From: Flavobacterium jejuense
Lineage (GTDB): Bacteria > Bacteroidota > Bacteroidia > Flavobacteriales > Flavobacteriaceae
Length of the DNA stretch: 64,000 bases
Assembly (NCBI RefSeq): GCF_006491595.2
Contig: NZ_VEVQ02000001.1
Span: 541,468 to 605,467 of the forward strand
Reading direction: 5' to 3'
In this document: one piece after another, positions 54,681 through 64,000 of the stretch
Numbering within the stretch: position 1 is the first letter of the stretch
Layout: the number at the start of each line of letters is the position of its first letter
Notes under the pieces: model-generated
The model's input: the letters and a program-made list of their open reading frames with translations, nothing else
Told to the model about the DNA's origin: nothing
Database searches by the model: none
Program-made: the position numbers and the translations under genes

Positions 54681-54845
54681 TTAAAGAGGAAGTAATTGGC
54701 ATACACGTTCAGCACACATAAGACCATATTGCATGCATTGTCCTGTTTGTGGGTCAATACACTGCTTTTTCCCACCTTGAATGCTTTGCAACTGTTTTCT
54801 CTCTAGTTTTTTAACGTCTTTCAGTTCTAAAATGCTTTTTAACAT
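54681..54845 (-). CDS. Small double-glycine leader peptide (RiPP/bacteriocin-like precursor)
   Basis: 54 codons on the minus strand (ATG 54845, TAA at 54681), below the usual size limit of gene finders. The peptide has a charged helical leader (MLKSILELKDVKKLERKQLQ) ending SIQGG, a double-glycine cleavage site, and then a 29-residue core KKQCIDPQTG...LCAERVCQLLPL-type sequence with four cysteines (C29, C38, C45, C50). This is the arrangement of C39-processed precursors and of the short GG peptides common in Flavobacteria. A terminator at 54629 follows it. No exporter or modifying enzyme is adjacent; the C39-like lipoprotein at 5384 is too distant to be linked by position. Confidence 0.65.
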   Translation of the reverse strand: MLKSILELKDVKKLERKQLQSIQGGKKQCIDPQTGQCMQYGLMCAERVCQLLPL

Positions 54846-55073
54846 GATATTTGTTTTTTTTAAGTTTACTATAAAATTATATGTTTTTTTTTAATTAAGA
54901 TTTCTAAATCAGAACTTTAACTTTGCTTATAGAAAAAATATAAAGGTGTTAAAATGTTGTTATGTAGCTTTCTATAATAAAATAAAAATAGAAGTTTAAA
55001 TACAAATAAGATTTCTAAAATTTTATAAAAAAGATTATATTGTAGCCTTTATTTTAGGAATTAAAAGAACCAG

Positions 55074-55508
55074 ATGAAAATTACACTTTCAGTAAAACAA
55101 TTAGGAAAAAAGCAAGCATTACTTCAGGATACAATAATTGATTTAGCAATTTCAAGTACTACAGTAACCCTTCAAGAACTTATAGAAGCTATAGTCTCAA
55201 ATCAGGTTACTATATTTAAGCAAAAGTCTTTTGAATGGGATGATTTAGATACCATTCACTTACCTAAAGAAAATTACTTACCAATGTTAATAGATACTGG
55301 TAAAGTAGGCTTTGGAGCATTATATAATCATAATGAAATTGATTTAGAAAAAGCTAAAGAAACTGCCATTTTAGCTTTTCAGGATGGTTTATTTGCAGTC
55401 TTTTACGGAGATGATGAAATAGAATCGCTTACGAGTCTATTAGATTTAGCTACAAATAAACCCTTACTATTTTTAAGACTCACTTTTTTAACAGGAAGTT
55501 ATTGGTAG
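55074..55508 (+). CDS. Small protein preceding a DUF4132 gene
   Basis: 144 residues, soluble, acidic. It begins with a beta-strand region (ITLSVKQLGKKQALLQDTIIDL), contains VTLQELIEAIVSNQV and ETAILAFQDGLFAVFYGDDE, and ends near LLFLRLTFLTGSYW. I do not know a function. Its gene ends 59 nt before the chosen start of the DUF4132 gene and overlaps its open frame by seven nt, so the two are a unit; a partner role with the giant protein is likely. Confidence 0.65.
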   Translation: MKITLSVKQLGKKQALLQDTIIDLAISSTTVTLQELIEAIVSNQVTIFKQKSFEWDDLDTIHLPKENYLPMLIDTGKVGFGALYNHNEIDLEKAKETAILAFQDGLFAVFYGDDEIESLTSLLDLATNKPLLFLRLTFLTGSYW

Positions 55509-55567
55509 TAGAAAAAGGAATCCTTCCAATTGCCATTCATAAAAATAATAATAATAAAAGTACAAAC

Positions 55568-58500
55568 ATGTCAATAGAACTAGTATTAAAAAATAATAAA
55601 ATTACAAACCCGTTAAAAAAATATAAACGCGAATTAGAAGAATGTAGAAATAGTAATTTTATTTTAAAAATTTTCCAAAAAAACAAAATAAGTAAAGAAG
55701 CAGCAGAATTAGGACTGGCTTTGATTAATCAAGAAAAAAATAATTATAATTATTACATTAGTTTAGGCTCAAAAGAAAGTGTCGTTTTTCAAAAATGGAT
55801 TAGTAATGACATGTGGGAAAATCAGCAGTATTATGATTTATTACTTTATTTCTTTGGGGAAACTAATGCAAAATATATTAAAGAAGCTTGGAATAGATTG
55901 CCATATACTCCTTATCAAAAAAGTTATGAGAGACGCTCTTTTAGAGCTCCAGAACACAAACATTGGTTATTGATAACTCAGGTTAATTTTTTAAAATCAT
56001 TGCTGCAAGGTTCCTATACTTATAGTTATCCTAATAATACCTATTACGATTTATCATTAGAAGAACAAATTAGATACGACACAGAGATAACCAATCCAGA
56101 CAGTCAATTTATGGTTTGGTCAGCAGCAATAGATGCAGGAGATAAACAAATATACCAGTTAATTGAGGATATTATATTTAACAAAGACAGCGTAGGAAAA
56201 GTATCTAGAAAAATTATTAAAGCCCTATTAAATAGCGAACAAAAAGCGTGTTGGGAATTAGTCGAAAAATTATTATTAGCAGCGCAGAGACAAGAAGGTC
56301 TTCGTCAAACTATATTAGAATCCTTAGACGAAACAAGAATTGAAGCTTTAGAATATATTATCAATATAATTATAGAAAACAAACTAACGCGTTTCTCTTC
56401 AGTAATTAGAGCCATAGATACTTGGACAGGGTTGGGTTGGGAAGCCGAAAAAGAGACAACTGTTCGAGCTATTTTACAATTTGCATCCCATTATTTTGCT
56501 ACTAAAGAAGATATTCCTGCAGGAATTCAAAGTAAGAATAACAACGAGGTTTATATGGCTTTATGGGTTCAAGGAGTTATCGATATTGAAAAGACAAAAC
56601 CTTATTTAGATGATTTATTAGAAAAAGGTTCTGTTGAGAAGAAGTGTCTAGCACTTCGTTTTGCTGGAGAAACAGGAGATCCTTATCTAGAAATGCCCTT
56701 GTATTACAAAGCATTAGAATCAGACAATCTACAAGTATTGGCCTTTATGGTCGATAAAATGAGTTCGTTATTAACGGCTAATGCACATAGTAAATTTTAT
56801 TGTAACAACCCAGATTATCCTAACTTCTTCCAAAAAGTATATGATTTAACAAAAAGCATAACCGTTAAAGAAAAAGTATTCGAAGCTAAAGTTTTTTCAT
56901 GGTTAAATGTAAAGTTTGAAAGAGATACACTTTATGCTGCTGCAATTAGTTTAGTAGGTGATAATGCTGCTTATTTAGATTTAATAGTTTCGGATTTTGA
57001 ACAATTATCTATTCAATTGAGAGAAAGAGTATCACGAGATATTCTAAAAGAATTTTACTGTTATTCCTTTTACAATATAAAGGACAATCAAAGAAAAATT
57101 AAAGAAAAACCGACAAAACTTCAACGTGATTTTGCCTTACAACTTATTAAAGATAGGGGAGAAAGCATGATGGCTTCAGGTATAGCCGTTTTAAATGACC
57201 TCCAATTAAATGAACTAGAAATCGATACTTTTAAAGAACTATTCAAACGTAAAAATGCCAATTTAAAAAAATACTTAATAGCAGTAGTACTGAAACAAAA
57301 TGATAAAACAATAATTAGTTTTATTGAAGATTTGTTAGCTAATGGAAATATAGAACAACGTATGACTACTTTAGATATTCTATTACAGCTAAAAAAAGTA
57401 AATGTTCTTAACAAGCAAGTAAATCAGTGGGTCAAAGATTATACATTAAGACCTAAAGTATCAGATAGAGAAAGCAAATTTTTAGAACAAATAGATCCTT
57501 CAAATGTTGCTGAAGTCTTATCTTTAGAAAACGGCTATGGTTTTTACAATCCCAAACAAATATCCTCTTATGCTTTACCAAAAGTAGCTCCGGATTCTTA
57601 TTATGCTCAGGCTACTAAAAGTGAGAGTCATGGTTTTTCAATGCCTTATGTGGAAGTTAAAAAGGCTTTAGCCAATCTATTAACACTTTTTGAAAATCAT
57701 AAAAATTATGAATATGAAGTAGAAAACTATGATAATTCTAAGGAAAAAATACTATTAGGCAATTCCTTTAGACTATTAAAGAAAATGAACGATAAAGCAA
57801 CTCAGGAAGAGCTTTTTCAAAATTATCCTCTGCATACTGTTTGGGAAGAATGGTATACTACTTCAGGTTTAATAGCAAGAGATTTATTCCTATTAACTTT
57901 TGCATCAGAATGTAATAAAAAACCATGGAGAACTATTTTAGAAAAATATGTTTTTTACAATAGTAATGAAATTCCAAATCCTACAAAAGAAAAATACTAT
58001 TGGAACAATCCATTATTAAGTATTTTAACGGGGCTACAAATCAAGTTTCCATTTGAAGAAAAACAAGAGTATTTGATTGATGCTTGCGCTACTTTATTTG
58101 CTAATTTACCTAAATCAGTTTTAGAATATAAATTTAAACCCAACAAAAACCAATATTACTATGGTAGTTCTATTAAAGGAGATGGTTTTCAAAATGAAAC
58201 TTTCTTTTCTGTTTTTCTTGAAGCAATTGCACTTAATGATTTAACAGAAAGTCAACAACACAAGGTTTGGAATTTATACCGATGGTATCAATTTGCAGGC
58301 CTTAAAGAAAATAGCACACTTAACAAACCACCAATGTATATGTATGGTTTGGCTTTTGAAAACAAATACATAACAAAAGAAGAATTATATGAAGGTATTC
58401 TAGATGGGGATCGATTGTCTATTTTAACAGGGCAAAAAAATCATAGAAGAGAATATGGTAGTGCTAATCTAACCAAGAGATTTCCTTTTTTAATTCCTAT

Positions 58501-60646
58501 GATTGATTTAATTAGAGCAACCTTTTTAGACATAGAAATTAAGCGTGGTGATACCAATACAAGTGTAACGCACTTAGTACAACGTTTTGAAAAAATATAT
58601 GGAGCAAATCGTTTTATTGCCCTTTTAGAGAACCTTGGAAAAGGGAGTTTATACACAGGCTATATTTATTCTTGGGGATATACAGATTTAAATAAACAAA
58701 AATTGTTTAGTTATCTTTTAAAACGTTGTTATCCTTTAGCATCAGATACACAAGAAGTTTTTAATGCACTACTAGCAAAGAGCAAACTCACAGAAGAACG
58801 TTTGGTGCAAGCCGCAATCTATGTACCCCAATGGCAAAAACTGATAAGCAATTATCTCGATTGGAAAGGATTAGATGAAGGTATTTGGTGGATGCATGCT
58901 CACACAAAAACATCTAGTTATAGTGATGTAAACTCAGAATTAGAAAGTGAAGTGGCAAAATATTCCGCTATTGACTTACAAGATTTTAAAAATGGAGCAG
59001 TTGATAAAGAATGGTTTGTCTCGGCTTATAAAAAATTAGGCAAAGCCAAATGGGAAATCCTTTATGATGCAGCAAAATTTGTAACCGATGGTAATGGTCA
59101 TCGCAGAGCACGTTTGTATTCTGATACTTTAACAGGAAATTTAAAAATTAGAGAAGTAACAGCAAAAGTGAAAGACAAACGAGATCAAGACTATCTAAGG
59201 GTTTATGGATTGGTTCCACTTAGCAAAGCCAATGCAGAAAAAGATGTTTTGCAACGCTATGAATATTTGCAACAGTTTAAAAAAGAAAGTAAAGAGTTTG
59301 GCTCTATGAAACAAACTAGCGAAGCACTTGCACTTAGCGTAGCTATGGAAAATTTAGCTAGAAATGCAGGATATGTTGACCCTATGCGATTAACATGGGC
59401 TATGGAAACCAAGCAAGTCCAACAAATACTTTCTAAAGATACTGCTATACAATTTGATGACATAACCATTAGTTTAGTCATTAACAAAGATGGAAAAGCC
59501 GATTTAGAAACCACAAAAGCCGATAAAGTGCTAAAAGCCATTCCTGCTAAAGTAAAGAAAGAAAAAGAAGTACTAGAACTAACCAGTTATAGAAAAACCA
59601 TGCGAGAGCAATGGTCACGATCACGCAAAGGGCTAGAAGAAGCCATGGTTAGAGGTGATATTTTCACTTTAGCAGAAATGATTAACCTGTTTGAACATCC
59701 AGTAATATCAAAACATTTAGAAAAATTAGTATTTGTAGCCAATGATACACAAGTAGGTTTCTTTTCTTCTGGAAATTTAATTGCTACTACAGGTGAAATT
59801 ATTTCCTTTGAACAAGAACCCACCTTTAGAATTGCACATTGCTTTGATTTGCATACCAATGGTGTTTGGACTGATTTCCAATCCTATTGTTTTGATAACA
59901 AGTTGGTACAACCTTTCAAACAAGTGTTTAGAGAATTATATGTCCCTACACCAGATGAATTAGCAGAAAAAGCCATTTCTCGTCGTTATGCTGGTCATCA
60001 AGTACATCCAAAACAGACTTTAGCCCTGCTAAAAAACAAAGGATGGAAAGTAGACTACGAAGAAGGCTTACAAAAAGTATTTCATGCAGCAGGTTTTCAA
60101 GTGAAATTATATGCCATGGCCGATTGGTTTTCTCCAGCAGATGTAGAAAGTCCAACACTAGAAACCATTGAATTTCATTCGCTAAAAGACTATAAAAACA
60201 TTCCTTTTGAAGACATTAATCCAAGAATCTTTTCAGAAGTAATGCGAGACATTGACTTAGTAGTGAGTGTAGCCCACGTAGGAGGAGTTGACCCAGAAGC
60301 CAGTCATTCTTCCATTGAAATGCGAGCTGTTTTACTAAGAGAAACATTACGATTATTTAAAATTAAGAACGTAGACATCAAAGAAACGCATGCCTTGATT
60401 ACAGGAACTATGGCAAATTACAGCGTGCATTTAGGAAGCGCAGTAGTACACCAAACACCAGGAAAATACTTATCTATTTTACCAGTTCACTCACAACACA
60501 GAGGTCGATTGTTTATTCCATTTGCCGATGATGATCCAAAATCAGCAGAAATAATGTCAAAAGTACTATTGTTTGCCAAAGACCATGAGATACAAGACCC
60601 AACCATTCTCACCCAGATCGATAAAAAGATTCCAATAGCAGAATAA
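55568..60646 (+). CDS. Giant DUF4132 domain protein
   Basis: 1692 residues from ATG 55568; the open frame reaches back to 55502, but that extension overlaps the previous gene and starts with GTG. The N-terminal and middle parts (~1-1200) are helical, HEAT-repeat-like (for example QIYQLIEDIIFNKDSVGKVSRKIIKALL), with DNAAYLDLIVSDFEQLSIQ later. DUF4132 lies at ~1335-1500 (LTSYRKTMREQWSRSRKGLEE, then FRIAHCFDLHTNGVW), and the end (VVSVAHVGGVDPEASHSSIEMR, GSAVVHQTPGKYLSILPVH) belongs to the conserved C-terminal module of this family. Function is unknown; E. coli relatives sit near molR/yehI. It is terminated by a strong hairpin at 60652. Confidence 0.82.
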   Translation: MSIELVLKNNKITNPLKKYKRELEECRNSNFILKIFQKNKISKEAAELGLALINQEKNNYNYYISLGSKESVVFQKWISNDMWENQQYYDLLLYFFGETNAKYIKEAWNRLPYTPYQKSYERRSFRAPEHKHWLLITQVNFLKSLLQGSYTYSYPNNTYYDLSLEEQIRYDTEITNPDSQFMVWSAAIDAGDKQIYQLIEDIIFNKDSVGKVSRKIIKALLNSEQKACWELVEKLLLAAQRQEGLRQTILESLDETRIEALEYIINIIIENKLTRFSSVIRAIDTWTGLGWEAEKETTVRAILQFASHYFATKEDIPAGIQSKNNNEVYMALWVQGVIDIEKTKPYLDDLLEKGSVEKKCLALRFAGETGDPYLEMPLYYKALESDNLQVLAFMVDKMSSLLTANAHSKFYCNNPDYPNFFQKVYDLTKSITVKEKVFEAKVFSWLNVKFERDTLYAAAISLVGDNAAYLDLIVSDFEQLSIQLRERVSRDILKEFYCYSFYNIKDNQRKIKEKPTKLQRDFALQLIKDRGESMMASGIAVLNDLQLNELEIDTFKELFKRKNANLKKYLIAVVLKQNDKTIISFIEDLLANGNIEQRMTTLDILLQLKKVNVLNKQVNQWVKDYTLRPKVSDRESKFLEQIDPSNVAEVLSLENGYGFYNPKQISSYALPKVAPDSYYAQATKSESHGFSMPYVEVKKALANLLTLFENHKNYEYEVENYDNSKEKILLGNSFRLLKKMNDKATQEELFQNYPLHTVWEEWYTTSGLIARDLFLLTFASECNKKPWRTILEKYVFYNSNEIPNPTKEKYYWNNPLLSILTGLQIKFPFEEKQEYLIDACATLFANLPKSVLEYKFKPNKNQYYYGSSIKGDGFQNETFFSVFLEAIALNDLTESQQHKVWNLYRWYQFAGLKENSTLNKPPMYMYGLAFENKYITKEELYEGILDGDRLSILTGQKNHRREYGSANLTKRFPFLIPMIDLIRATFLDIEIKRGDTNTSVTHLVQRFEKIYGANRFIALLENLGKGSLYTGYIYSWGYTDLNKQKLFSYLLKRCYPLASDTQEVFNALLAKSKLTEERLVQAAIYVPQWQKLISNYLDWKGLDEGIWWMHAHTKTSSYSDVNSELESEVAKYSAIDLQDFKNGAVDKEWFVSAYKKLGKAKWEILYDAAKFVTDGNGHRRARLYSDTLTGNLKIREVTAKVKDKRDQDYLRVYGLVPLSKANAEKDVLQRYEYLQQFKKESKEFGSMKQTSEALALSVAMENLARNAGYVDPMRLTWAMETKQVQQILSKDTAIQFDDITISLVINKDGKADLETTKADKVLKAIPAKVKKEKEVLELTSYRKTMREQWSRSRKGLEEAMVRGDIFTLAEMINLFEHPVISKHLEKLVFVANDTQVGFFSSGNLIATTGEIISFEQEPTFRIAHCFDLHTNGVWTDFQSYCFDNKLVQPFKQVFRELYVPTPDELAEKAISRRYAGHQVHPKQTLALLKNKGWKVDYEEGLQKVFHAAGFQVKLYAMADWFSPADVESPTLETIEFHSLKDYKNIPFEDINPRIFSEVMRDIDLVVSVAHVGGVDPEASHSSIEMRAVLLRETLRLFKIKNVDIKETHALITGTMANYSVHLGSAVVHQTPGKYLSILPVHSQHRGRLFIPFADDDPKSAEIMSKVLLFAKDHEIQDPTILTQIDKKIPIAE

Positions 60647-60651
60647 TCAGC

Positions 60652-60686
60652 AAAACCGACAAGTAACTTATTTGTCGGTTTTTTGT
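60652..60686 (+). terminator. Rho-independent terminator of the DUF4132 operon
   Basis: AAAACCGACAA (60652-60662) / TTGTCGGTTTT (60672-60682) followed by TTG and T-rich sequence, six nt after the stop codon. Confidence 0.88.
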
Positions 60687-60689
60687 TTA

Positions 60690-61151
60690 TAGCAGTTAGT
60701 TCTTTATAGTTAATAGTACTTAGTGAAGAGTGATTAGTCATTAGTAAAAGCAATCAGCGAAATCAATGTGTCAATGAAGTCAGTAATTAGTTAATAGTAC
60801 TTCTTAGTCCTTAGTAAAATCTGCGTGACAAAAAAACACAAACCAAATCCACAAACTTGTCATCTTGTCCCAACACTTCGGGAACCCACTCGAAACTCCC
60901 ATAATCCACAATCATCAATAATTTATAATCCACAATCAATCTAGAAGACAAACCATTTTTAGAAGTATCAGTGGATTTATTACAAAAACTTTAAAATCTG
61001 ATGATACGAGCAAATTGATAATAATACTTAAAGTATTGGATTAGAGAGTTGTAATGTAAAATAAAACAGAAATAATTTGTTATTATTTTTTTGTAAATTA
61101 AGCTCCTTTTTAAAGTTAAAGCAGAATAAATAACGGTGTAATTCCCTATAA
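60690..61151. repeat. Intergenic region with dispersed flavobacterial repeats
   Basis: 60715-60810 contains several degenerate ATTAGTCATTAGTAAAAG-type words and CTTAGTCCTTAGTAAAATC; 60840-60900 holds ACAAACTTGTCATCTTGTCC and ACCCACTCGAAACTCCC, related to the tandem repeats at 63652-64000 and to 19996-20090. The remaining stretch to 61151 is AT-rich with no supported gene or RNA; TAAGCTCCTTTTTAAAG lies near the start of the DUF5686 gene. Confidence 0.55.
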
Positions 61152-63530
61152 ATGAAAAAAATAAGTATCTCATTGCTTTTTTTAGTATTCAGTTGTGTTG
61201 TAATAAGTCAGAATAAAATTAATGGAATAGTCCTAGCAGCTGAAAACAATCAACCTTTAGCTTTTGTTACTATTATCATTAATAACAATCCAAAATTAGG
61301 TACAGTTAGCGATATCGATGGAAAATTTGAATTGGAATCTAAAGAATCAATTACTATGCTTTCCTTTTCCTATGTAGGCTATGAGAAAAAAGAAATTGCC
61401 TATTCCGGTGAAGCTAAAATTAGTGTAGCCTTAGCGGCAACTAAAGTAGCTTTAAATGAAGTAACTGTCTATGCTTCAGAAAATCCAGCTAATAGAATTA
61501 TTAGAGAAGTAATTAAAAATAAAGACAAAAACAATCCAGAAAAATTACACTCTTTTACCTATCGTTCCTATACTAAAACTGTTTTCGATTTTAAAGAATC
61601 GGCTACCCAAAAAGCAGACACCAATGCTATTGCTACGTTTTTAAAAGGAGGACATTTCTTTTTAATGGAGTCGGTGAGCGACCGTAAATTTATGTTTCCC
61701 AACTCCAGTGAAGAAGTTGTCATAGCCAATCGTGTTTCTGGATTTAAACATCCCAATTTTGCTTCATTAGCAACCGATCTGCAACCGTTTTCATTTTATA
61801 ATGACAATATTACTCTTTTAGATATTCATTATCTCAATCCAATTGCAAATGGCAGTTTAAAAAAATACAATTACAGATTAGAAGAAGAATTCTATGAGGC
61901 TAATGATACCATTTTCGTAATCAGTTATCAACCCAAGAAAGGTAAAAATATTGAAGGTTTAAAAGGCATTTTGCATATAAATTCCAAAGGATATGCTGTG
62001 CAAAATGTAACCGCAACTCCTTTTGAAAAAGGAAAAATGGATTTAACACTCCAGCAAAAGTATCAATATGTTGATACACATTGGTTTCCAGAGCAGTTAA
62101 ACTATGTTTTAGAAACAACAAGTGAAAACGCATTAGGAGTGATAGCGAATGGTAGAAGTTATATTAGTGAAGTTGTTCTAGAACCCACATTAAAGAAAAA
62201 AGAGTTTAGCATTGAAAAAGTAAGAATGGCAGAAGATGCTGCATACAAAGACAGCCTTTTTTGGAACAAGAACCGACAGGAACAATTGAACCTAAAAGAG
62301 AAAATTACCTATCGTGTTATGGATAGTTTGGGTGAGAAAATGAAACTAGACAATCTCTTGTTATTAGGACAAAAATTGGCAGAAGGAAAAATACCTTTAG
62401 GCAAAATAGATTTAGACCTAAGCAAGACTTTAAAATATAACAGACACGAAGGTTTTCGTTTGGGAACAGGAATTGTTACCAGTGATTCTTTTTCAAAAAA
62501 GATACAACTAGGTGCTTTTGCTGGATATGGTTTAAGAGATCATGAATGGAAATATGGAGGCTTCTCAGAATATGAGTTTTCAAAGAGAAATGATTTTCGA
62601 TTAGGGATTGCTTATCAAAAGGAGTTAAATGAAATAGGAGCTTACGGGTTAAAGAGTAGCCAACAAAAGGGACTTAATTTAAGAAATTACTTGGCTTTGT
62701 ACATGGATCAAATTCAAAACTATTCTGCTTATGTTACTTTTCGTTTGTTGCGCTATACCACTTGGAAAGTAAAAGGCGATTTTTATACTGTAAATCCGCA
62801 ATATGAAGCTGTACTTTCTAATTCGTACCAAGGAATAAATGAGTATAAAAATGCCCAAGTTTCGGTGTTACTCCGTTGGGCACCTAATGAAAAAATTATT
62901 CAATCATTTAATAGAAGAGTAACAATAGCCAATAGTAACCCTATATTCACATTCTATTTTGCCAATGGATTTAAGGGGTTTCAAGAAAGTAGTTTAGCTT
63001 ATCAAAAACTTGAAGCTAGTGTAGAGCAAACCTTTTATAGCAAAAACTTTGGAAACACCCATTACCGCTTTGAAGCAGGAACAATTACAAAAAACGTCCC
63101 TTTAGGACTACTGTTTACAGGAGAAGGCAGTTATGTAGAAAAATATCCTTATTTTATTAAAGATGCTTTTCAAACCATGCGTTTGTATGAATTTGTTTCC
63201 GACTCGTATGCCCATTTGTTTTTGCATCATAATTTTGGTTCCTTGCTTTTCAAAATAAAACAATTTCAGCCAAGTGTAAGCCTTCATCATAACATGGGTT
63301 GGGGTAATTTAAGAGAGACCAATCAACAATTGCAGTTGCCTTATATTACCAAAGAAAAACTTTTCGTAGAATCGGGTTTACAAATTGATAATATCTTGAA
63401 AGTAAATTATTTAGATATTGGGTATCTTGGTTTTGGAGGCAGTATGTTCTATCGCTATGGAGCTTATGGACTTCCTGAATTTAAAGATAATATAGCCTTA
63501 AAATTGAGTATGACTTTTACAATTAAATAG
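61152..63530 (+). CDS. DUF5686/carboxypeptidase-regulatory-like outer-membrane protein
   Basis: 792 residues. Signal peptide (ISISLLFLVFSCVVISQ). A CarboxypepD_reg-like beta domain (~22-105; INGIVLAAENNQPLAFVTII, GKFELESKESITMLSFSYVGY), the typical N-terminal domain of Bacteroidota TonB-linked and surface proteins, is followed by a long DUF5686-type region (~110-640; RSYTKTVFDFKES, WFPEQLNYVLETTSEN) and a C-terminal glycine- and aromatic-rich barrel (VNYLDIGYLGFGGSMFYRYGAYGLPE near the end). It probably forms an outer-membrane beta barrel. No plug or TonB box seen. Single gene flanked by repeats. Confidence 0.8.
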   Translation: MKKISISLLFLVFSCVVISQNKINGIVLAAENNQPLAFVTIIINNNPKLGTVSDIDGKFELESKESITMLSFSYVGYEKKEIAYSGEAKISVALAATKVALNEVTVYASENPANRIIREVIKNKDKNNPEKLHSFTYRSYTKTVFDFKESATQKADTNAIATFLKGGHFFLMESVSDRKFMFPNSSEEVVIANRVSGFKHPNFASLATDLQPFSFYNDNITLLDIHYLNPIANGSLKKYNYRLEEEFYEANDTIFVISYQPKKGKNIEGLKGILHINSKGYAVQNVTATPFEKGKMDLTLQQKYQYVDTHWFPEQLNYVLETTSENALGVIANGRSYISEVVLEPTLKKKEFSIEKVRMAEDAAYKDSLFWNKNRQEQLNLKEKITYRVMDSLGEKMKLDNLLLLGQKLAEGKIPLGKIDLDLSKTLKYNRHEGFRLGTGIVTSDSFSKKIQLGAFAGYGLRDHEWKYGGFSEYEFSKRNDFRLGIAYQKELNEIGAYGLKSSQQKGLNLRNYLALYMDQIQNYSAYVTFRLLRYTTWKVKGDFYTVNPQYEAVLSNSYQGINEYKNAQVSVLLRWAPNEKIIQSFNRRVTIANSNPIFTFYFANGFKGFQESSLAYQKLEASVEQTFYSKNFGNTHYRFEAGTITKNVPLGLLFTGEGSYVEKYPYFIKDAFQTMRLYEFVSDSYAHLFLHHNFGSLLFKIKQFQPSVSLHHNMGWGNLRETNQQLQLPYITKEKLFVESGLQIDNILKVNYLDIGYLGFGGSMFYRYGAYGLPEFKDNIALKLSMTFTIK

Positions 63531-64000
63531 AAGTTATTAGTGAAGAGTTATTAGTTATTAGCAAAATCTGCGTGACAATGAAATCAGTAATTAGTGAAGA
63601 GTAATTAGTGATTAGTAAAAGGAATTCGTAAAATTTGCGTGCCAAAAAAGTACAAACCGCATCCACAAACTTGTCATCCTGTTAAGGATCCCACAAGTAG
63701 CTCCACAATCTTGTCATCCCGACAAAAGGAGGGAACCCACAAGAAACTCACACAAACCGCATCCACAAACTTGTCATCCTGTTAAGGATTCCACAAGTAG
63801 CTCCACAATCTTGTCATCCCGACAAAAGAAGGAAACCCACAAGAAACTCACACAAACCACATCCACAATCTCTTCATGCTATAAGGATCCCACAAGTAGC
63901 TCCACAATCTTGTCATCCCGACAAAAGAAGGAAACCCACAAGAAACTCACACAAACCACATCCACAATCTCTTCATGCTATAAGGATCCCACAAGTAGCT
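63531..64000. repeat. Tandem ~100-bp repeats at the right window edge
   Basis: Units starting ACAAACC(G/A)C lie at 63652, 63752, 63852 and 63951, period 99-100 bp, about 3.5 copies, continuing off the edge. Each unit contains TTGTCATCC(T)G..., CCACAAGTAGCTCCACAAT, and ACCCACAAGAAACTCAC words; units 3 and 4 replace the CATCCTGTTAAGG word by CTTCATGCTATAAGG. 63531-63650 holds degenerate TTAGTGAAGAGT-type repeats. No gene or array spacers are visible. Confidence 0.8.

Larger units (their letters stand above)
54574..55073. other. Intergenic region around the GG peptide gene
   Basis: Apart from the terminator (54629-54658) and the GG-peptide gene (54681-54845) the region 54846-55073 is AT-rich. 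I see no ORF, tRNA or clear TAnnTTTG element there; it must hold the promoters of the peptide gene (leftward) and the 55074 gene (rightward). Confidence 0.4.

Noticed and set aside
63652..64000. CRISPR array
   Set aside because: Repeat period is ~100 bp with no unique spacers of similar length and no cas genes in the window.

Overview
The window looks like a chromosome segment of a Flavobacteriaceae bacterium (Flavobacterium-like Bacteroidota). The DNA is very AT-rich. Genes are mostly not preceded by Shine-Dalgarno sequences, several promoters carry the Bacteroidota -7 element TAnnTTTG, three secreted proteins end in type IX secretion (T9SS) sorting domains, and there is a one-protein hybrid two-component system of the Bacteroidota type. 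No rRNA, canonical tRNA, IS transposase or CRISPR array was recognised.

Layout. (1) 1-1757: 3' part of a very AT-rich gene whose C-terminus is a nitrilase-like domain, compatible with the end of a defence reverse transcriptase (DRT/UG RT-nitrilase); its 5' end lies outside the window. (2) 1769-11774 and 18459-21227: an RNA-repair region. It contains Hen1, a stand-alone Pnkp-type ligase, a T4-type polynucleotide kinase/phosphatase, a T4 Rnl1-like ligase, a DUF434 protein, an SDR-like protein with a zinc knuckle, three tandem tRNA-like sequences, a small basic protein, TatD nuclease, a small S26-like protein and a nucleotidyltransferase of the RNA-repair family RlaP. Four transcription units begin with the same 19-bp dyad, each exactly 13 nt before a TTTGTA element, so they probably form one regulon. 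(3) 11771-18424: a two-component system (membrane histidine kinase, LuxR-type regulator) with two linked genes, and two divergently arranged target cassettes under a repeated operator; part of the regulator's 5' end is duplicated between the cassettes. (4) 21228-25417: an AT-rich, overlapping three-gene defence-like operon: ABC ATPase, DUF4435/TOPRIM protein (PARIS AriA/AriB-like) and a DUF262 protein whose HNH-like C-terminus appears to lack its catalytic histidine.

(5) 25473-36934: accessory genes, lipoproteins and surface proteins, including a (TCTA)n repeat at the start of a secreted protein gene and a frameshifted paralogue. (6) 37375-46591: more conserved genes (glycosyltransferase, U32 hydroxylation protein, metallo-beta-lactamase-fold hydrolase, large PAS/GAF hybrid kinase, a second RlaP-family protein). 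(7) 46707-53265: a hybrid two-component regulator followed by a two-copy direct repeat and two secreted T9SS proteins, one PNGase F-like. (8) 53530-63530: Vps62-like lipoprotein, a small double-glycine leader peptide gene, a two-gene DUF4132 unit and a DUF5686 outer-membrane protein; the window ends in ~100-bp tandem repeats.

How they may work together (inference): the RNA-repair regulon has the enzymes to heal and seal tRNA broken by anticodon nucleases (end healing by kinase/phosphatase, sealing by two ligases, 2'-O-methyl marking by Hen1, trimming by TatD). The tRNA-like array in the same locus could be decoys, guides or sensors. The neighbouring PARIS-like genes belong to a family whose nuclease cleaves tRNA, so a defence/repair pairing is plausible but unproven.
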